Of a stretch of 9,327 nucleotides of DNA, positions 5,562 to 9,327 are shown piece after piece. A program made the translations under genes and the position numbers. The stretch is from an uncultured Armatimonadota bacterium (GTDB lineage: Bacteria > Armatimonadota > Fimbriimonadia > Fimbriimonadales > Fimbriimonadaceae). The stretch covers positions 1 through 9,327 of the forward strand of contig CAMLEL010000061.1 in assembly GCA_946478935.1 (NCBI GenBank). The letters run 5' to 3'. The number at the start of each line of letters is the position of its first letter. Within the stretch, counting starts at the first letter, position 1. The notes beneath the pieces were generated by a model, which saw only the letters and a list, made by a program, of their open reading frames with translations, did no database searches and was not told the DNA's origin.

Positions 5562-6118
5562 AATCAAAAGAGTTTGATCCCCTTGCATACATTGAGAATG
5601 GATTCCTGGACAACCAGAAACCGGAAGAGGAAAGCGCGGTTAAGGTCGCGGTTCCCACGATCAAGGAATACCTAGGGATTGACTCCAGCGCTCCCGCCCC
5701 GGGGGAGGACGCGAACTCCAAGACAAAGTTCCGCAAGACGGTCATGAGCGCTCCCCGACCGCGAAGGGCTCGGAACGCTACGAGCGAGCGATCCATCGAT
5801 CCACAGTTGCAGGTGGTGTGGGAGGCTTTGCCGAAGAACATCGAATTCTTGTGCGGATTCTTTGACGATTCCGTCACGGCGAATTACTACCGGGGCGAGT
5901 TCAAGGAGTCCCGTGAGGACTTGATCCGCCGGCTCCTTGATCCTGAACTGACGTTGGAGGAGACCAGCCGACTTCTCGGCGTCTGCCCAGCCACTGTTCG
6001 GCGTTACACGAACCGCAAGTGGCTCACCCACCATCGAACCCAGGGCGGTCAGCGAAGGTTTCGATTGAGCGACATTGTGCGCTTCGTCGAGACCCATGGT
6101 CGCTTCCCAGAGGAGTGA
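5558..6118 (+). CDS. Helix-turn-helix DNA-binding protein, BldC/MerR-like domain at the C terminus
   Basis: The 186-residue protein has a variable, Pro/Ala-rich N-terminal two thirds with a basic patch (PRPRRARNA, 66-74), a helical stretch at about 83-128, and a C-terminal winged helix-turn-helix at 130-181. LTLEETSRLLGVCPATVRRYTNR forms the helices, and TQGGQRRFRLSDIVRF the wing typical of MerR/BldC/excisionase-type proteins. There is no MerR dimerisation coil or cysteine sensor, so it is closest to the single-domain BldC type. It is likely a transcriptional regulator, perhaps of its own unit; targets are unknown. The TTG at 5558 is supported by AGAGG at 5544-5548 (nine-base spacing). Its stop lies seven bases before the glycosyltransferase start, and its last codons supply that gene's AGGAG. 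Confidence 0.85.
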   Translation: MKSKEFDPLAYIENGFLDNQKPEEESAVKVAVPTIKEYLGIDSSAPAPGEDANSKTKFRKTVMSAPRPRRARNATSERSIDPQLQVVWEALPKNIEFLCGFFDDSVTANYYRGEFKESREDLIRRLLDPELTLEETSRLLGVCPATVRRYTNRKWLTHHRTQGGQRRFRLSDIVRFVETHGRFPEE

Positions 6119-6125
6119 CCGTGCT

Positions 6126-7307
6126 ATGGATGGCCGATTAAAGATCGCCATCTTTTCAGATAGCGCACTTCCCGTGCTCAACGGGGTCAGTATCTCGATC
6201 GATTCCCTCATCACCGAGTTGCGGCATCGGGGCCACTCGGTCCACCTCTTCACAGCCCGCCATGGTAAGTCCGGTCCGGAACCCAATACCTACCGATTTC
6301 GAGCGATCGAGACTCCCTGGACAAAAGGGTATCCACTCGCATTTCCGCCCTTCTATCGAATGCTTCACCGCTTCCGGCGGCATGAATTTGACGTAATTCA
6401 CACACACACTCCGTTTACGATCGGATTCGTCGGTATGCGCTGGGCCGAGTCGCACGGCATTCCAATTGTCGCCACCTACCACACGCTGTATGACCGGTAC
6501 GTCCATTACATCCCCTACTTCCCACGACGGTATCTCCGGTTCAAACTGGCAAAGCACACGAATTTCTATTACAACCACGTCGATCATGTGATCACCCCGA
6601 GCGACGCGGCGCTAAAGTGGCTGAGGCGGCATTCCGTGTCCACTCCTGCCACCGTCATTCCAACGGCTGCTCTCCCGCGTCGCTTTTTCGATCGAAGCGA
6701 GTTGCGACTCGAACTGGGAATTCCACCGCACCAGCGAATCCTTCTCTATGTGGGTCGTTTGGCGAAAGAAAAGAACATGTCGGTTCTTTTCGAAATGGCA
6801 GCGCGGGTGTTTCATCAGGATCCCAGGCTGCGACTTTGGCTGGTGGGCGACGGTCCATACCGCGGCGAATGTATTCGAATCGCCCGGCAGCTCGGGATAG
6901 GCGACCGCGTGAAGTTTGTCGGCTTCGTCCCCCGCAACGAAGTCGATGTCTACTACGCGGCAAGCGACCTCTTCGTCTTTTCTTCGATTACCGAAACCCA
7001 GGGCCTGGTTGTGCAGGAAGCGATGACATATGGATTGCCTGCGGTTGCCGTGACCGGCGGTGGAGCGAGTGAGGGCATCGATGACGGCTTGAATGGCTTC
7101 GTGGTCAAAAACGACGCCGAAACGTTCGCCCAACAAGTCCTCGACGTGTTCGGAGATGATGCCCTGTTGGCAACTCTCGGTGAAGGCGCATTGCGCTCGT
7201 CGCGGGTCGCGGGAACCGAGTCAATGTGCGACCGAGTCGTTGACGTCTATCGCCAAGTCATTGCGGATCGAGGAGAAACCCCGCGAGAGGTACCGCTGCA
7301 TGTCTAA
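6126..7307 (+). CDS. GT4-family glycosyltransferase, diacylglycerol-glucosyltransferase-like
   Basis: The 393-residue protein is a GT-B-fold retaining glycosyltransferase. The N-terminal acceptor domain has SDSALPVLNGVSISI (11-25, with the Gly-Val turn of the family), HTHTPFTIGFVG (92-103) and ATYHTLYDRYVHYIPYF (116-132). The C-terminal nucleotide-sugar domain has YVGRLAKEKN (208-217), VGDGP (240-244) and the EX7E pair Glu290/Glu298 in TETQGLVVQEAMTYGLP. The HTHTPF plus TYHT..Y.HYIP wording is what I associate with GT4 diacylglycerol or mannosyl-lipid transferases, so a membrane-lipid or envelope-glycan acceptor is plausible; the sugar cannot be told. The ATG at 6126 follows AGGAG (6111-6115) by ten bases. 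It is tightly linked to the regulator upstream and overlaps the membrane-protein gene downstream by eight bases. Confidence 0.9.
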   Translation: MDGRLKIAIFSDSALPVLNGVSISIDSLITELRHRGHSVHLFTARHGKSGPEPNTYRFRAIETPWTKGYPLAFPPFYRMLHRFRRHEFDVIHTHTPFTIGFVGMRWAESHGIPIVATYHTLYDRYVHYIPYFPRRYLRFKLAKHTNFYYNHVDHVITPSDAALKWLRRHSVSTPATVIPTAALPRRFFDRSELRLELGIPPHQRILLYVGRLAKEKNMSVLFEMAARVFHQDPRLRLWLVGDGPYRGECIRIARQLGIGDRVKFVGFVPRNEVDVYYAASDLFVFSSITETQGLVVQEAMTYGLPAVAVTGGGASEGIDDGLNGFVVKNDAETFAQQVLDVFGDDALLATLGEGALRSSRVAGTESMCDRVVDVYRQVIADRGETPREVPLHV

Positions 7308-8223
7308 GGGCCTCTGGGCCTTTTTCGCCACCTTGGGGTTGCTTGCCATATTGCGCGTGGGAATGGCTTATTGGTTGGTTTCGGAGGCGCTCAGATTGCC
7401 AATCAGCATCCTCATTACGATTGCATTCGTCGCCTTGCCAGTTGTGGCGCTTTATCGCGCTGGCAGTCATTCTTGGACACCCAAGCTGGCAGCAGGCTTC
7501 GTCGTGCTGGGTTTGGCCATTCAGTTTCTTCTGCCCATGGCAAGTCCAGGCGGCAAGGGGTTGATACCCATCCTCATCGATTCTGTCTCGCAGCAGGGAC
7601 TCCCGATGTGGACGGTGGGCTTGGGTGCGCTCCTCGCCCTACTGATGAAGGACAAGAATCTGCTTTTACCGGTTTCGATCTTCCTTGCGCTCTTCGACAT
7701 CTTCTTGGTGTTCACCCCCGTGGGGTTTGTGCAGCAACTCATGAAGAAGGCACCGAACCTGCTTCCCGCGATGGCTCACAAGATTCCCGAAGTCGCCACC
7801 AAGTCAACTGAGACCGGCGTGCCGGTCGGCACTTTCGCGCACATTGGACCCGCCGATTTCCTCTTCATGGGCATGTTTTTCGTCGCCTTATACCGGTTTC
7901 ACATGCGCACCGAGGAAACATTTCGATGGATGCTCGTCGCCTTGGCGATCTACCTTCCGCTCGCCTTCGTCCTTGGTCCAGTTCCCTTGCTTGTCCCGAT
8001 TGGATTGACTGTGTTGGCCGCCAACCTTCGCGAATTCAAGATGAACAAAGAGGAGAAGGTTTCGACCGTGGTTGTTGCAGCGATAGGAATCGCGATCGTA
8101 GCCTATGCAGCTACTCGGCCGAAGCCAGAAATGCCTGTTGAGACTTCGCCTGCGGAGGGCGCCCCAATGCCTCCAGAATCGGTAGGCTCGCTTGAGCCAA
8201 CTTCGCTCGATCGACTCCCGTAG
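7300..8223 (+). CDS. Multi-pass membrane protein, divergent presenilin/SPP-like (A22) aspartyl protease candidate
   Basis: The 307-residue protein has about nine hydrophobic segments (roughly 5-29, 33-54, 60-82, 101-117, 119-145, 176-199, 206-224, 226-243, 254-271) and a Pro/Glu-rich tail (272-307). Three features match the presenilin/signal-peptide-peptidase family: FDIFLVF (132-138; the family has YDIFWVF-like) with Asp133; HIGPADFLF then FFVALYRF (181-200; the family has LGxGD..iP then FIALLLRF) with Asp186; and GPVPLLVP (226-233; the family has PAL). The two aspartates are 53 residues apart in neighbouring helices, as in A22 enzymes. Deviations are GPAD for GxGD, FD for YD, VPL for PAL, and an extra C-terminal helix. 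If active it would cleave within membrane helices; a non-proteolytic relative is possible. The ATG at 7300 has AGAGG (7286-7290) nine bases upstream and lies before the glycosyltransferase stop. The open frame extends upstream only as a shadow of that gene. Confidence 0.55.
   Translation: MSKGLWAFFATLGLLAILRVGMAYWLVSEALRLPISILITIAFVALPVVALYRAGSHSWTPKLAAGFVVLGLAIQFLLPMASPGGKGLIPILIDSVSQQGLPMWTVGLGALLALLMKDKNLLLPVSIFLALFDIFLVFTPVGFVQQLMKKAPNLLPAMAHKIPEVATKSTETGVPVGTFAHIGPADFLFMGMFFVALYRFHMRTEETFRWMLVALAIYLPLAFVLGPVPLLVPIGLTVLAANLREFKMNKEEKVSTVVVAAIGIAIVAYAATRPKPEMPVETSPAEGAPMPPESVGSLEPTSLDRLP
8111..8223. other. Convergent 113-base overlap of two coding sequences
   Basis: The plus-strand protease-like gene reads to 8223 while mvaB reads down to 8111. 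Both frames are open, and mvaB is canonical to its last residues. In this stretch the plus-strand product is only the Pro/Glu-rich tail after its final hydrophobic segment. No intrinsic terminator is visible for either gene. Confidence 0.85.
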
Positions 8224-9004
8224 AGATCCCCTGACGTTCCAAGAAGTACACCAGATCGTCGGTAGCCAGATTGCCAGCCGCGCCAGGGGCGTAAGGACAG
8301 CCCCCCAAACCCGCAGCGCTGGAGTCGAACGCATGAATCCCAAGCTCGAGCGATGCGGCAACGTTTGAAATGGCAGTTCCGAACGTGTCATGAAAATGCA
8401 TGGCGATCCGTTCGGCTGAGAACTCTTGGAGCAGGAGCCTCAGGAGGGTGCGTACTTCGTTGGGAGTTGCGACGCCGATGGTGTCGCCAATGCTGACTTC
8501 GTCAACGCCGATTTGAAAGAGCTGACGGCAGACATCCAAAACAGCTTCCGGCTCAACCTTCCCGGAGTAGGGACATTCGAACGCGGTGCTGACATATCCG
8601 CGAATAAATCCAGCTTCCTTTGCCTGGCGAAAGTTGGCCGCTACTTCTCCAAAAACCCGGAGCGACTCCGCAATTGACATGTTGATGTTCTTCTGCGTGA
8701 ATGCTTCCGAGGCGGCCGTAAACAGGGCAACGCGTTCCACGCCAACGGCAAGCGCGCGGTCAAGGCCGCGCTGATTCGGAACCAGGGCCGAATACAAACC
8801 GCCCAGTGGGAGCAGGGGCCAAAGCTCATCTGCGTCGGCAAGCTGTGGAACCCACTTTGGGGACACAAAACTAGTAGCTTCGACTTCCCTGAGTCCCGCA
8901 TCCAACAACGAATAAATGAATGCGAGTTTGCCTGCAGTATCGATGCCGCGACTCTCATTTTGCAAGCCGTCTCTCGGTCCGACTTCAACAATTCGAATGT
9001 TCAT
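8111..9004 (-). CDS. mvaB: Hydroxymethylglutaryl-CoA lyase
   Basis: This enzyme splits 3-hydroxy-3-methylglutaryl-CoA into acetoacetate and acetyl-CoA, the last step of leucine breakdown, in the cytoplasm. At 297 residues it is full length for a bacterial TIM-barrel HMGL-like protein. It shows VGPRDGLQNE (8-17, catalytic Arg11 and Asp12), EVEATSFVSP (40-49), AFECPYSG (141-148), the metal-ligand HFHD (His203, His205), and the lyase signature AGLGGCPYAPGAAGNLATDD (231-250, with catalytic Cys236 and ligand Asn245). These separate it from isopropylmalate or citramalate synthases. The ATG at 9004 overlaps the upstream stop as ATGA and has only a weak ribosome site, so translation is likely coupled. 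No other leucine or acyl-CoA catabolic gene is in view. Its last 113 bases are antisense to the end of the membrane-protein gene. Confidence 0.95.
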   Translation of the reverse strand: MNIRIVEVGPRDGLQNESRGIDTAGKLAFIYSLLDAGLREVEATSFVSPKWVPQLADADELWPLLPLGGLYSALVPNQRGLDRALAVGVERVALFTAASEAFTQKNINMSIAESLRVFGEVAANFRQAKEAGFIRGYVSTAFECPYSGKVEPEAVLDVCRQLFQIGVDEVSIGDTIGVATPNEVRTLLRLLLQEFSAERIAMHFHDTFGTAISNVAASLELGIHAFDSSAAGLGGCPYAPGAAGNLATDDLVYFLERQGISTGVDRAKLAQASLPILEALGRPPQAKSQQAFLASAE

Positions 9005-9327
9005 CGCGTCGTCTTCTGCAAAATCGTGATGATTCCGGTGATGTACTCCGCCTTCTTGGGCAAAGCGGCAAACTGGAATTCGAATCCTTCTTCGTTATCC
9101 ACGATCGTATGATACGCCTCCAAGTCCTTGCCGAGCCCCTCGCTCCAGACACGAACCATATCATCCTTGACCATCTGCATGTTGGCGCCGATGTAGTTCA
9201 TTTGAAGGCGAATTCCAATCAAGCGATCCAATTGGAAACTGCGGTCCTTTCGGGTTAGGCGGAGGTAAGGCAATTCAGACAGCACTTGGACCCAATCGTC
9301 TTCCCAGGCGTCTTGATCGCGCCCAAC
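9001..9327 (-). CDS. Unknown protein, C-terminal 108 residues only (runs off the right edge)
   Basis: The frame stays open from the stop at 9001-9003 to the window edge. A GTG at 9285 exists, but residues before it (DQDAWEDDWVQ) look continuous with the protein, so the true start is probably outside. I do not recognise the family. The visible part has no membrane helix or metal motif. It has a basic-aromatic segment LPYLRLTRKDRSFQLDRLIG, then a mixed alpha/beta region with Met-rich NMQMVKDDMVRVW, and an acidic FEFQFAALPKKAEYITGI end, suggesting a small soluble globular domain. Its TGA overlaps the mvaB ATG by four bases (ATGA), so the two are very likely co-translated and perhaps functionally linked. 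Confidence 0.7.
   Translation of the reverse strand, partial: VGRDQDAWEDDWVQVLSELPYLRLTRKDRSFQLDRLIGIRLQMNYIGANMQMVKDDMVRVWSEGLGKDLEAYHTIVDNEEGFEFQFAALPKKAEYITGIITILQKTTR

Noticed and set aside
6075..6125. Upstream start for the glycosyltransferase
   Set aside because: It overlaps the regulator gene, has no ribosome site, and adds residues not in the GT4 fold; ATG 6126 follows AGGAG.
7093..7299. 69-codon N-terminal extension of the membrane protein
   Set aside because: It is an out-of-frame shadow of the glycosyltransferase, with basic low-complexity sequence; ATG 7300 has AGAGG nine bases upstream and begins a membrane helix.
1..9327. CRISPR array, tRNA, insertion sequence, toxin-antitoxin or phage element
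   Set aside because: No spaced direct repeats, cloverleaf sequence, transposase motif or flanking repeats were seen; all genes read as ordinary chromosomal ones.

Overview
The window is a dense, roughly 55% GC bacterial chromosomal segment. It carries ten protein genes, one of them cut by the right edge, plus two clear intrinsic terminators. I saw no tRNA, rRNA, CRISPR array, insertion sequence, phage gene or long repeat. Several genes start with TTG. A Thermus-like aminopropyltransferase sits beside DUF2905-HAD-queA, and an Sec-exported parvulin-like lipoprotein is present. Together these suggest a free-living diderm outside the well-studied phyla. Armatimonadota (Fimbriimonadia-like) is my best guess, but it is inference from gene flavour only and no phylogeny was run.

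Left part (1-3413). A plus-strand SurA/PrsA-like lipoprotein (65-1105) runs into a perfect bidirectional terminator (1113-1148). That terminator also ends a minus-strand block: a 103-residue unknown protein (1163-1474), an aminopropyltransferase of the speE/ACL5/Thermus type (1614-2543), and, behind its own terminator at 2656-2690, a secreted beta-rich unknown protein (2703-3413). The 139-base gap between speE and the small gene holds two inverted repeats and a possible 27-codon leader ORF.

Central block (3541-8223). Six plus-strand genes look like one transcription unit because they overlap or nearly touch: DUF2905 small membrane protein, HDHD3-like HAD hydrolase (4-base overlap), queA (13-base overlap), a 90-base gap with a possible short coupled ORF, a BldC/MerR-like helix-turn-helix protein, a GT4 glycosyltransferase (7-base gap) and a multi-pass membrane protein (8-base overlap). 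DUF2905 beside queA is a known conserved neighbourhood. The later three genes pair a regulator with a lipid- or envelope-type glycosyltransferase and a membrane protein.

The most interesting gene is the last one of that block (7300-8223). It reads as a divergent presenilin/signal-peptide-peptidase-type (A22) intramembrane aspartyl protease. It has an FDIFLVF segment where the family has YD, a GPAD segment where the family has GxGD, and a PAL-like VPLLVP helix, with both candidate catalytic aspartates kept.

Right part (8111-9327, minus). mvaB (hydroxymethylglutaryl-CoA lyase) is preceded by an unknown gene that continues past the window edge and shares an ATGA stop/start overlap with mvaB. 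The mvaB 3' end overlaps the 3' end of the protease-like gene by 113 bases in convergent orientation.
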